64,000 bases of DNA, taken from positions 16,453,726 through 16,517,725 of the forward strand of contig NC_063448.1 in assembly GCF_020379485.1 (NCBI RefSeq). Direction: 5' to 3'. The DNA comes from Brassica napus (taxonomy: Eukaryota > Streptophyta > Magnoliopsida > Brassicales > Brassicaceae). The translations under genes and the position numbers were made by a program. This document shows, piece after piece, positions 1-11,467 of this stretch. Each line of letters starts with the position of its first letter. The stretch's first letter is position 1. The notes beneath the pieces are model-generated. The model worked only from the letters and a program-made list of their open reading frames with translations. It was not told where the DNA came from and ran no database searches.

Positions 1-840
1 TCTCGTTTACCCTTCGATGCTATCTCCCGAAGACCGTAGCGAACCCATTTCACGATTCCTCGCCATTCTAAGTTATCGATGAAACTTTACCGTAAAACCG
101 CGGAAAGTTCGTTCTTTATCGAAAGAAGCCGTAATAAACGCTTCAAGTCGGAAGACGGCCCAAAGGGACCTAAGACATGACTCGAGGCCCAAATTATGGT
201 TTCTTAACCAACAGCCTGTAAGCCGCATGACGGTTTATGCTTGGTTCGCAAGAAAAGATAAATGTCAGGTTTCCGCGGATAAATACGAAATTTTGAAGAT
301 AATTACGAAGATCGGAAAAAATGGAATATCTCCATTTTTATGCTATGATGGCTTAAGGGCAGAAGGGGAAAAGCGTAAACCGACCTTGGAGCCAGTATAT
401 AAGGAGTCCTAGGCGAGAGGCATGAGAGAGAAATTTTTAGACTCAGAACTCTTGGCACTTAGAAACTCTGAGGCATTATTCTCGACATGCTCTGTTTCCA
501 TGACTGGAACCCGATTACCAGACGAACGTGCACAAGCGGTTCGATCTCTTGGTTCACTCTTGAACTACGTTCGGCTTGATCCTCGAAAGGGGTACGTAGG
601 CAGCCTTTCATAAGGTTCAGTCCGAAATCAATCAAAAACCTTTTCTGTATTTTCTTCGTCTTTTGTTATCGAGCTGCGAGTCAACTAGGTTTGAGCTTTT
701 AGGCCGCTAGAACAAGATTTCCGCATATATTTGGTCTCTTGCCGTTGGCTCTCGCAGAGATCCGGGACCTCTGGGAAATTAGGGTTTTCCTAGTTTCCTA
801 ATTTAAACGTAAATCGACAGTGCGAATTTTGGTTCCCACA
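1..840 (+). mobile_element. Solo LTR nested in the Athila 5' LTR, copy 1 (3' part)
   Basis: This is the 3' 840 bp of the solo LTR seen whole at 25793-27229. It ends with CCCACA at 840 and is followed by GGTAG, one half of the target duplication. A TATA box (TATATAAGG, 396-404) gives plus orientation. No internal region or second LTR is present. A short open frame at 422-613 has no recognisable product and is probably chance. Confidence 0.8.
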
Positions 841-1115
841 GGTAGAAAGATTGGTTGAAAGTAAACATCTTTAGATTGAAACTTGATCACCCAATGTCAA
901 TTCCTTTAGCCCATGAGTTCTCTTATCTCATAAGAAAGAAAGCTTTGTCCTTTATTGCATTTCAGTAGCATTTTGGTTCAAAAATCAACTCATCAATTGA
1001 TAGCACTTAGATTAAGCATGGCCTTGCATTCCCTTTGCTTTAGAATCACTTAGAACTGGTTTGACATCATTTATTCTACAACATTTGATTGGGAGCCTTG
1101 AAACTCTTATCATCA
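841..1115 (+). mobile_element. Athila 5' LTR, terminal part (copy 1)
   Basis: This matches the last 270 bp of the 3' LTR (about 12766-13040) and ends CTTATCATCA. GGTAG at 841-845 is the right target duplication of the nested solo LTR. The equivalent in copy 2 is 27230-27503. Confidence 0.88.
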
Positions 1116-1118
1116 AAT

Positions 1119-1131
1119 TGGCGCCGTTGCC
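1119..1131 (+). promoter_or_regulatory. Primer-binding site for tRNA-Asp (copy 1)
   Basis: TGGCGCCGTTGCC lies three bases after the LTR end. It is an exact 13-base complement of the 3' end of plant tRNA-Asp (GGCAACGGCGCCA). Athila elements characteristically use this primer for minus-strand DNA synthesis. Confidence 0.92.
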
Positions 1132-1246
1132 AAATTCTAAGTTGATTGTGACATTGAGATTTAGTCATTTGCTTGAGACTAAGTCAATTTTTGTTTAATT
1201 GTGTTATTGCTTTTCTTTCTTTTTTCTCCCTTTGCATTTCAGGTGT

Positions 1247-4200
1247 ATGAACACAAGGAGCAGAGGTCCAACAAACCTAGTTCCAAGAGTTGAAGACATT
1301 AGAGCACTTGAGAGGGAGATTGCAAGACAGAGAAGAGAAGTAGAGCAACAAGCTCACTTGCAAAGGGTGGGGTTTGATATGGAGAATCTGCCTCAAGATG
1401 GTGATGCCCAAGGAGGCATTGATCCAAGAGCTGATCACCTTCGACCACAGCGCCAGCCACAACATCAACCGCGCCAAGCTCGTGCCATTGGAGCCTATGA
1501 TCTACCTCACATTAATGGTCATAGGTTGGGAATCAGAGCACCACCAGTGGAGAACAACAACTTCGAGATCAAGTCAGGGCTGCTCAACACCATAGAGAAC
1601 AACAAGTATCATGGTCTTGCTGCTGAAGACCCTTTTGATCACTTGTACAAGTTTGATAAGTATTGTGGCTTGTCCAAGACAAATGGTGTTTCTGAAGATG
1701 CTTTCAAGTTGAAGTTGTTCCCTTTCTCTTTGGGAGACAAGGCACACCAATGAGAGAAGACTCTTCCAAGTGACACTGTCACTACTTGGGATGAGTGCAA
1801 GAGAGTTTTCCTTGACAAGTTCTTCTCTACTTCAAGAACAGCTAAGATCAGGAACGAAATCTCTGGGTTTCAACAGAAAGGTCTAGAGAGCTTCAGTGAA
1901 GCATGGGAGAGGTTCAAGGGCTATTGGTCTCAATGCCCTCATCATGGTTTCAGCAAGGAGAGTTTGCTTAGCACCTTCTACAGAGGAGCTCTACCACAGT
2001 GCAGAAACAGGCTTGACACTGCCAGCAATGGTTTCTTCTTGGGGAGAACCGAGGAAGAGGCAGAGGAACTGGTAGAGAACATGGCTAAGAGTGACTTGGT
2101 CTACAGTGAGGACCATGATAGGGTCAACAGAAGTGATGATCAGCAAACAAAGAAAGAGATTAAGTCCTTGCAAGAGAAGATGGACTTGCTTCTTTCCAAC
2201 CAAGCTAAGAAAGAGCAGATGAACTTTGTGGGTGGTCCTATTCAAGAGCTTCCTCCCAAGATCAATGAGGTTGATGGTTTGGAAGGCCAAGAAGAGTTGT
2301 GCTTCATCAACAACAATGGTTCTTGGTACAAGAAAGAGCCTATCTTTCAGTACAACAACTATCAGCAAAGGTCCTACTCTAACAACCAGCAAGGAGGATA
2401 CCACCAGAAGCAAAACACTCAGCAAGGGAGCTATCAACCTAGACAAAACACCCCTCCGGGTTTCAACAACAACAACAATCAGTCTACTCAGGCTCAAGGA
2501 AGTTCTTCCCAAGCTCCAGCTTCAGATACAAGTGTGGATGCAATGTTCAAGAAACTTTTGGATTTTTGGGCAAAGAATGAGAAGACAATGGGTTATGAGT
2601 TCAAGAACATTCACTCCAAGATTGATGGAAGCTACAATGAGCTCAACAACAAGATCTGACATTTGGAGAACCAGTTTGCTTCAATGAATTCGCAACCAAG
2701 TCGCCAACAAGGGGCATTACCTGGAAAGTCAGAGTAAAATCCCAAGGAAACAATGAAAGCAATCACCCTACGGAGTGGTAAACAGTTGTCTCCAAGAATT
2801 CTCACCAAGGATGGTGAAAAGCAAGGTGGGGAGGTGGCTATCAACATTGATGATGAAGTGGTGATTGTAGATGAGAAGGTTGATGAAGAAATTCTAGAAA
2901 AGATTGTTGAAGCTAAGGGTAAAGGAAAGGTTGGAGAAGAGAAGAGGACAGTGAAACATGGTGAAACTGCTACTCCAACAAAGGAATCCTCTTTTGTTCC
3001 TCCTCCCTATGAGCCAAAGCTACCATTCCCTGGGAGATTCAAAATACAACTATTGGAGAAGTACAAGACACTCTTTGAGAAACAAATGAGTGAAGTTCAG
3101 GTCACAATGTCCATCATTGATGCTTTTATGTTGGTTCCTCAATACAGCAAATTCTTGAAAGATGCTTTAGCTGCAAAGAAGAAAGAGATGGAGGGCATGA
3201 TGATCCTTACCCACGAGTGCAGTGCCATTATCCAGAGGTTAGATGTTCCAAGGAAGCTAGTGGATCCAGGATGTTTCACCTTACCTTGTGCTCTAGGACC
3301 CATGGTGTTTGAACGGTGTCTGTGCGATCTTGGAGCTAGTGTCAGCTTGATGCCTTTGTCTATTGCAAAGAAGCTTGGATTTACTCAATACAAGAAGTGT
3401 AAACTCTCTTTGGTGTTGGATGATAGATCAGTGAAGATTCCTGTTGGTATCTTAGAAGACCTTCTGTTGATGGTTGGTAACTTTGAGATCCCTACTGATT
3501 TTGTTGTGTTGGAGATGGGGGAGGAAGCCCAAGACCCTTTGATCCTTGGAAGACCATTCTTAGCCACAGCAGGAGCTATTGTGAATGTTAGACAAGGAAA
3601 AATTGATCTTCATCTTGGATAAGGGAACATCCTCCACTTTGACATCAATGAAGTGATGAAGAAGCCAACCATCCAGAACCAAGTTTTCTACATTGATGAA
3701 ATGGATACTCTAGCTGATAAACTTCTAGAGGAGTTGGCACTTGAAGACTCTCTACAGCATGCCTTAACAATTGAGAGAGAAGTCCAAGTCATTGAGAACA
3801 AGGAAAGTGTTGCCTATGTGAAGATGCTGGACTCTCACAAGGGGAATAGTGGTGAAGAACAGAATGAGGAGCTTTCATATGAGATTCACCATGCTTCCTC
3901 AACTACTCAACAAGAGAACCTCCAAGAGGATGATTGGAGTGAACTCAAGGCACCAAAAGTGGAGCTTAAACCTCTTCCCCATGGTGTAAGGTATACCTTC
4001 CTTGGTCCTAATGATACCTACCCTGTCATAGTGTGTAGTGAGCTTAGTGAAGATGAATTGTCTAAACTTTTGAATGAACTTAAAAAGTATAGAAAGGCAA
4101 TAGGCTACTCACTAGATGATATTAAAGGGATATCACCTTCTTTATGCATGCATAGGATACATCTAGAGGATGAATATATGACTTCTATAGAACATCAAAG

Positions 4201-6907
4201 AAGGTTGAATCCCAACTTGAAAAATGTTGTTAAGAAAGAGATTCTAAAACTCTTAGATGCAGGATTAATATATCCTATTTCGGATAGCAAATGGGTGTCT
4301 CCTGTGCATGTTGTCCCAAAGAAGGGAGGAATTACTGTGGTCAAAAATGATAAGGATGAACAAATACCAACAAGAACAATAACATGACATAGGATGTGCT
4401 TAGATTATCGAAAACTTAACTCAGCATCTAGAAATGATCATTTTCCACTGCCATTCATTGATCAAATGCTAGAGAGACTTGTAAATCATCCCTATTATTG
4501 TTTTCTTGATGGGTATTCAGGGTTCTTCCAAATCCCCATACATCCAAATGATCAAGAGAAAACGACTTTCACATGCCCCTATGGTACCTTTGCTTATCGA
4601 AGGATGCCATTTGGGCTATGTAATGCTCCAGCCACTTTCCAAAGATGCATGATGTCTATTTTCTCTGATCTTATAGAGGATGTTGTGGAGGTATTTATGG
4701 ATGACTTCTCTGCCTACGGATCTTCGTTTTCTGCTTGTTTGTCCAATCTTAGCAGGGTCCTCAAGAGATGTGAAGAGACCAACCTTGTGCTGAACTGGGA
4801 GAAGTGTCACTTCATGGTTAAGGAAGGGATTGTTCTTGGACACAAGATTTCAGAGAGGGGGATTGAGGTAGATAAGGCAAAGATCGAAGTGATGGTTGGA
4901 CTAGCTCCACCAAAGACGGTTAAAGACATTAGAAGCTTCCTTGGTCATGCTGGATTCTATAGAAGATTCATCCAAGACTTCTTAATGATAGCAAGGCCAA
5001 TGACTAAGCTTTTATGCAAGGAAGCTGCATTCAATTTTGATTGGGAATGTCTGGAAGTGTTCAAGAAGTTGAAAGATAAGCTGGTTAGTGCCCCCATTGT
5101 GCAGCCACCAGATTGGGATCTCCCCTTTGAGATCATGTGTGATGCTAGTGACTATGCTGTGGGAGCTGTTCTTGGTCAAAAGAAGGACAAGAAGACTCAT
5201 GTGATCTACTATGCGAGTAAAACTCTTGATGAAGCCCAAATGAAGTATGCTACAACTGAGAAGGAGCTGCCAGCCATTGTCTATGCCTTTGAGAAGTTCA
5301 GAAGCTACTTGGTTGGGTTAAAAGTCATAGTCTACACTGATCGTGCTGCATTGAGACATCTCATGGCCAAGAAGGATGCTAAGCCAAGACTGTTGAGGTG
5401 GATCTTGCTGCTACAAGAGTTTGACCTTGAGATCAGAGATAAGCCAGGAGTTGAGAATGGCGTAGCTGATCATTTGTCTAGACTGAAGATTGATAGTGGG
5501 ATCCCTATTGATGAAGGGCTTCCAGAAGAACAGATCATGGAAATTGGAGCAGTAGTAGCAGTTTGTGAAACTGGAAAAAAGTTTGAAGAGGTGAAGGCAA
5601 CTAAAGAGAAAGGTCCTTGGTATGCTGATCTGGTGAACTACTTAGCTTGTGGAAGAGAGCCAATGGGTCTTGACGGATATGCCAAGAAGAAGTTCTACAA
5701 AGATGTGAAGAGATACTATTGGGATGAACCTTACCTCTACATCCTTTGTAGAGATCAACTCTATAGAAGAGTAGTAGCTGAAGATGAAGTTGAAGGGATT
5801 CTCACACACTGTCATGGATCATCATATGGAGGTCATTTTGCTACTTTCAAGACTGTCTCAAAGGTGTTACAAGCTGGGTTTTGGTGGCCTCATATGTTCA
5901 AGGACACTCAAGACTTTGTCTCTAGGTGTGATTCATGCCAAAGAAGAGGAAACATCACCAAAACGAATGAGATGCCTCAAAACCCAATTCTAGAAGTGGA
6001 GGTGTTTGATGTGTGGGGTATTGATTTCATGGGACCATTGCCATCATCTTTTGGCAACAAATACATCCTTGTAGCTGTTGACTATGTCTCCAAGTGGGTA
6101 GAATCTGTAGCAAGTCCTACCAATGATTCTAGAGTGGTGATCAAGATGTTCAAAAGCACTATCTTTCCAAGGTTTGGAGTTCCAAGAGTTGTCATCAATG
6201 ATGGAGGCTCCCACTTCATCAACAAACTGTTTGAAAGTCTTCTCAAGAAGAATGGTGTGAAGCATAAGGTTGCAACTCCCTACCATCCTCAGACAAGTGG
6301 TCAAGTTGAGATCTCCAACAGAGACATCAAGTCTATTTTGGAGAAAACTGTGGGGACTACAAGGAAAGACTGGTCTATCAAGCTAGATGATGGACTTTGG
6401 GCTTATAGGATAGCTTACAAGACCCCTTTGGGAACCACACCTTTCAACCTTGTGTATGGAAAGGCTTGTCATCTACCAGTTGAGCTTGAATACAAGGCAT
6501 TATGGGCTTTTAAGTTGCTGAACTTTGACATCAAGAGTGCCAAAGAGAAGAGACTTCTCCAACTCAATGAGCTTGATGAGATTAGACTGGATGCTTTTGA
6601 GAACTCAAGGATTTACAAGGAGTAAACCAAAGCTTTTCATGACAAGAAGATCTTGAAGAGAGAATTCAGTGCTGGAGATCAAGTGCTTCTCTACAACTTT
6701 AGACTGAAGTTGTTTCCCGGGAAGCTCAAGTCACGATGGTCCGGTCCTTTCAAGATAAAGGAAGTTAGGCCATATGGGGCAATTGTGTTATGGGATAAGA
6801 ATGGTGGAGACTTTACAGTCAATGGACAAAGAGTTAAGCTCTACATGGGAACCACAATAGAGGAGAAAAGAATCTCGGTTTCACTCTCCGACCCCATCAC
6901 CGCCTAG
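1247..6907 (+). pseudogene. Athila gag-pol polyprotein, copy 1, broken by stops
   Basis: One reading frame of about 1887 codons runs from the ATG at 1247, just after an acceptor-like TTTCAG, to 6907. Only nonsense codons interrupt it (1751, 2657, 2735, 3620, 4385, 6623); there is no frameshift. Gag (to about 2750) has an N-terminal basic coiled segment, a retrotrans_gag-like core and an Asn/Gln-rich tail with no obvious CCHC knuckle. The protease has a DLGA active site at 3325. The RT has LDYRKLN and the FMDDF catalytic box at 4694. The RNase H has CDASD, KEL and YTDRA motifs. The integrase has an H-H-C-C zinc site (5800-5945), DDE residues (IDFMGP, NDGGSHF, GQVE) and a C-terminal basic domain (6653-6907). 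Stops at 2657 and 2735 look like CGA/CAA to TGA/TAA changes. The element is dead unless complemented. Confidence 0.92.
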
Positions 6908-7012
6908 CCAAAGGGAAGCAAAGTCAAGCTAGAGACTTAAAACAAGCTCACTTGGGAGGAAGTCCCATGTCTATCCTTGTACATACTTAATAAAAAAACA
7001 AACAGAAAATCT

Positions 7013-7230
7013 CACGCGGGTTGAGGTCACGCGGGTTCCTCTACCCGCTCGCACGAATTTGGTCGGAGACAGCAATCCGACGCGGGATGACCCACGCGGG
7101 TTGTCTTACCCGCGTTGCTTCGTCATAGGCTCGACGCGGGATGCATCGACGCAGGATCCTCTACCCGCTCGCATGACCATGTATTCAGAGACATACGACG
7201 CGGGGTCGCACGAGGTTCATTCACCCGCGT
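7013..7230 (+). repeat. ACGCGGGT/ACCCGCGT motif array between pol and ORF-1 (copy 1)
   Basis: Short GC-rich words ACGCGGG(T/A) and their complements ACCCGCGT or ACCCGCTCGCACGA alternate every 15-40 bases. This is the same word set as in the LTR (11675-12127). It sits directly after the integrase gene and before the pyrimidine-rich leader of ORF-1. It may be a copied piece of LTR promoter, but that is inference. Confidence 0.8.
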
Positions 7231-7987
7231 CGACAGGTCAAAACCCACTCAGGTATGATTTCTATCGTTAAACCCGGTGACCCGATCCGACAACCCGACA
7301 AACCGACCCGGTTCAACCCTAAAACACCTCCTACCCGCGTCTCACTCTCCCTTTTCCTCTATCTCTCTTTCACAAAACATCCAAACCTCCCACACCAAAT
7401 CACCCCATATCTCACTCAATTCTCCACCAAATCACTCCATTCTTTTTCCTAAATCCAAGCTTTCGCCCCTGTAGTTTATATTCTTGTATCACATCTTCAT
7501 TTCCTTTCATCCAAAGCAAGGTATTGTATCATAAAGTTCAATTTCGTAGGTCTCATGAACCCTAGAAATTTGAACTTGAAATTTAATCGTTCTCCTGCTT
7601 GATACTTGTGAAATAGACTAGGAAAGGCTTATATATCATGTTGAGTTGTTGATTATATGGTGAAATTGAGTTGAATTTGAACTTTGATAAATTAGGGTTC
7701 ATGAGATTTGGGGATTTTTCGAAATTGCTTTATTCCCATATGATTTTGGTTTGGTTTGGTTGGTTAGGGTGTTTGAGAACTTAATTAGAGAACTTACTAA
7801 TTGAAGAACTCATTTGATGCTTAAATTTTGCTTAAAAGCCTTATTCTTTGCTTATGATCATATCTTGTGTGCAATGTGATAGTTTTGTTAAAACTGAATC
7901 ATTATGAATTGAATTCACATTTGCATTGTCAAGTTTCTTTCTCCCATTTGCTCATCCTTTTCCAAAGTTTGAAATTTTTAGGTACAA
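7231..7987 (+). promoter_or_regulatory. Candidate spliced leader of ORF-1 (copy 1; copy 2 at 33619-34375)
   Basis: A CT-rich stretch (7320-7440) leads to CAAAGCAAG|GTATTG at 7520/7521. An AT-rich, stop-filled 461-base stretch then ends in TTTTTAG at 7981, six bases before the first ORF-1 ATG. This looks like an intron in a 5' leader. It would let ORF-1 be made from its own or a spliced transcript. The splice sites are inferred by eye only. Confidence 0.45.
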
Positions 7988-9865
7988 ATGGAGAGAAAGG
8001 GCCAACATAATATGGAAGCTGAGAAACAAGAGCTTGCAAGGCAAGAGACTGCTAGACATGAGAAGTCTCTATCCTCAGTATCTACACCGTGAGGAACTTC
8101 TAGGCAGCAAGTATTGGCAGCAAAGAAGAGAGAAGGCAAACAAGTCGCCACTGCTGAGAGTGTGGATGCTGGTGGTAGAAGGTCAGCCCATTACAAAAGG
8201 TCAAAGGAACCGAAAGGCAAGGGGGTAGCTCTTCCCCAAGAGGAGGAGAATGAAGACATCACTGAAGAAGACCAAGCTCCGCACAAGAGAGCCAAAGTGT
8301 CCAAGGGGAAGAAGGTCGACACTGAGAGGGATAGAACCAAGACACCAACTGAAGATGAGCTATATGGGCATTTGAAGAATGGTGTATTGTGGCCTCCAAC
8401 TCGATTTGCAGATATCAAAATCATGGAAGAGTTGGAGATAGGTGACGACATCAAGCAAATCTTGGAGCACATGAACATGCAAAGCTTCTTCACTATGGCC
8501 TATCCTACCTACGAAGATGAGTCTTGTCAGTTTTTGTCATCATTGGTGGCTACTTTTCACACCACCAAACATGTGAGGCAAAGATGGGGAAAGATCAAGT
8601 TCAAGATCCATGGGAAGGTTTACAACATGACCTTCAAGGAGATTGGACAAACCCTTGGTCTTCAGGATTTGGAGGAATCATCCATCCCTATCCTATATGA
8701 TGCCCCTAGAGAGGAGAGCATTGCTAGAATGGTTTGGAAGGTGTTGGCGGGGAAGACTCGCAAGCCAAGCCGTGACAAGAATGCTTCCATTCGCCACCCT
8801 TCAGTGCGCTATCTCCACCGGTTAATTGTCCACACCATCTTTCCAAGAAAGGAACCAGACACTGTTAATGATGAGGAGCTACAACTTCTTCACCAAACCG
8901 TTCAGCATTATGCTCATCCTTCTCAGTTGCCTTTTGTCGATACTGATTTCTACAAGAATTTTGGAATGGTGGGATTCTTTGTGAAGCGCCTCGTCCACTA
9001 CAAAGAATGGGCTTGGACAACAAGTGACCCAGAGCCTCAGGTTGGCATTGGTGGTTTGATAACCCCATTGCTTCAGTTCAAGGATATACCCTTAGAAGAT
9101 GATCCAACTGGTCTCGCCCTATTAGACGGAAGCTACTTGAAGAAAGCTCAGTACTTCAGTGGAACGTTCAATGGAACTTGCGTCTACTCTTACATACAGT
9201 CTACACGAGAGGTTGAAGTGCTTCCCCAAAACACCGCCCTAACAAGCTTGACTAGGCCTGGAGCTATTAGCTTTGATATTGGGAGTGAGCACTTCCTTGG
9301 TCCCCATGGTTCTTTAGGCCCCATGCGATCTCCCAAGAGGAAGATGACAGCAGATAAATGTGGTGTGTTCCAAGAAGAAGCTTCCGGTCTAAACTCCAAG
9401 CTCCTCTATGGTCCTCCTCGTTACCACTTTGAGCAGCATCAGGGAGCTCTTCCCCATGGACCCCTTCGCCAGGCTCATGAGCATATCAGCAACCTCCAAC
9501 GATGGAACAAGGCTCAGGATAGAACAATCTTCAAGCTCAAAGACAAGTGTAAGGCGTTGAGTAAGACCGTGAAGAGGCAAGCAGAAGCTTCAGCTCAGTT
9601 CATGAAGAAGGTAGCTGATATACTGACTAGAGGAGCTGTAGCGGGATGTTCATCATCAGACTTTGACTTCCTTACCCCCCAGCCTCAACCTTCAATTGGT
9701 CCTTTAGCAATCAGACTTCCTGCCACCGAGAAAGAGCTGCTCCGCCAGAAGAGAAACCCACCAGCTCAACCGTCCAACTCAGGAAACAAATCTCCATCCC
9801 TTGCCTCTACAGAGGAGGAAGCTGACACCGAGGATGAGGCATCGGCCTCCTCCCACGCTTCATAG
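7988..9865 (+). pseudogene. ATHILA ORF-1 (env-position) protein gene, copy 1
   Basis: The frame opens at ATG 7988 (MERKGQ), just after an acceptor-like site, and reaches the stop at 9865 (625 codons). It is interrupted once by TGA at 8090, in a context that suggests CGA to TGA. The remaining 583-codon frame starts at 8114. The central part (YGHLKNGVLWPPTRF, then WGKIKFKIHGKVYNMTFKEI) is typical of the ATHILA/Arabidopsis retrotransposon ORF-1 family found after pol in Athila elements. There is a basic Lys-rich N terminus, a C-terminal coiled segment (about 9480-9620) and an acidic Ser/Glu-rich tail. I see no signal peptide or clear transmembrane helix, so an envelope role is unproven; the family's function is unknown. 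Confidence 0.85.
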
Positions 9866-11467
9866 AGAGGTACTCCACCACTTCCCATTGTATATACCAG
9901 TTTTTCTTTGCATTTATCTCTCTTTTCGATATCTCCTTCAACTTCCTAACACAGAGACTGTGTGAACTAAGTTTGGGGGAGGTTTCAAGTATTTGATCAT
10001 GTTTTCTTTGATGATTTGAGTCTCATGCATTGAATTGTACATACATATATGCATAGAAGACACCCCAAAAAAAACACAAAAAGTAACATGTAGTTGCATC
10101 ACTTGCACTTTTAGGATTGAGTCTAGAGCATATAGGTTGCATTCACTTGCATTGGGAACAATGATTTAAAATTCCTTGCAAAGAACCCTTGTCTAGAACT
10201 CAAAATGACATCCTAGTTAAACAAATCAAGTAGCTTAAGCATCTCTTGAAAACCTTGCACGCTTCGAGCCTTGAAAACTCTTCTTGAAACTTGTTTGCTT
10301 GCTTGATGTTGGCATTGTTCTTGAGATCAGCTCCATCCCGAACTTGGCTTGAATGAACTTAATCTCTCTTGCATATGGGCATTTGCATACTTGATCATGG
10401 ATCTCATACACATTTGGGTTATCTTATTCCTTTATATACCAATCTTTGTTAACCCAAATGGCACTCCATACCCTACAACCCTAGCCATTCTTTGAGACCA
10501 AACATTTAATTGCATGAGTGAGGCCTCTTTTGATAGTTTGTCATGTACAAAATCTTGAGAGTATTGGAGGCGACATAGGTTTATTCTCATCTCTTGCTAG
10601 CACAATGAGTTAGCATCTGGGAATGGTGAGAGGGGTTTGTGTATTCTAAACTTCAATATCTTGGGTTTGGGGAGTGAGAAAAATGAGAGAGATGAGCAAA
10701 AGAGTATAAATAGAAAAGAAAACTCTAGGGATAAAAAGAAAATATGAAGCTCTTGATTATGCAAAAAAAGAACCTTCCCCCTAAAAAAAAAAAAAAAAAG
10801 AATCAAAGAGAAGTTGGGGAAGGGAATGAAAAAGAGTTAGAGCTTATAAAAAGTCATTTAAAATCCCTAGTGGTTGAGCCAAAAGAAAAAGAGAGTTGTT
10901 CATTGGGTGAGTGATGTGAGGGGTTTATTTTGATTTTGAGATTATGATAAAGAGGGTAGAACTTGAGATTACTTATAACAAAAGGGGGTAGTATGATGAG
11001 AATGAATCTATGTATGCATGAGTTGCTTCTAATCTTAGGTAAATTTTGCATAATGATCAAGCTCCTTGTTTTTGAGTGATAACCACCTTGAAATGATGAC
11101 ATTTGAACCCTTCTCTCTTTATTCATACTAGACCATACTTACCTAGCCAAATGATTCAGATCATGTGCCCATTTGTGAGAACTCACCATGTGTGTGTGTG
11201 TGTGAATCAATGTGAGAGCTGGTTTAAAGAACTTGTTGGTTGATGAGTATTGCAACTTGTATAGAGGCATAAGGAGTATTGATAGGCCTAGAGAAGCTGG
11301 AGTATAATAAGAGAGTTGCTCATGCTATTTGCTATGTTTCTTTAGGATGTTAAGTTGGATACTAGGAAGTGTTACTTTTGGCTATGAGTTCCCACTTTCA
11401 AACCTCTTTCCCTTATGAGTTCTTGCAAAGTCACTTGAGGACAAGTAAATAACAAGTTTGGGGGAGT
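9866..11467 (+). other. Athila 3' non-coding region and PPT (copy 1)
   Basis: There are 1.6 kb without a credible gene. A PPT-like AAGTTTGGGGGAGG lies near 9970, an A-run at 10783-10799 and a GT microsatellite near 11190. The true polypurine tract TTTGGGGGAG is at about 11457-11466, directly against the 3' LTR. The upstream PPT look-alike could be a second plus-strand primer or a relic of an older LTR boundary. Confidence 0.75.

Noticed and set aside
1991..2512. 173-codon minus-strand frame opposite gag
   Set aside because: It is a shadow of the gag frame, caused by its Gln/Asn-rich composition.
7988..9865. ORF-1 as a true envelope glycoprotein
   Set aside because: No signal peptide, cleavage site or transmembrane helix is visible; only its position after pol is env-like.
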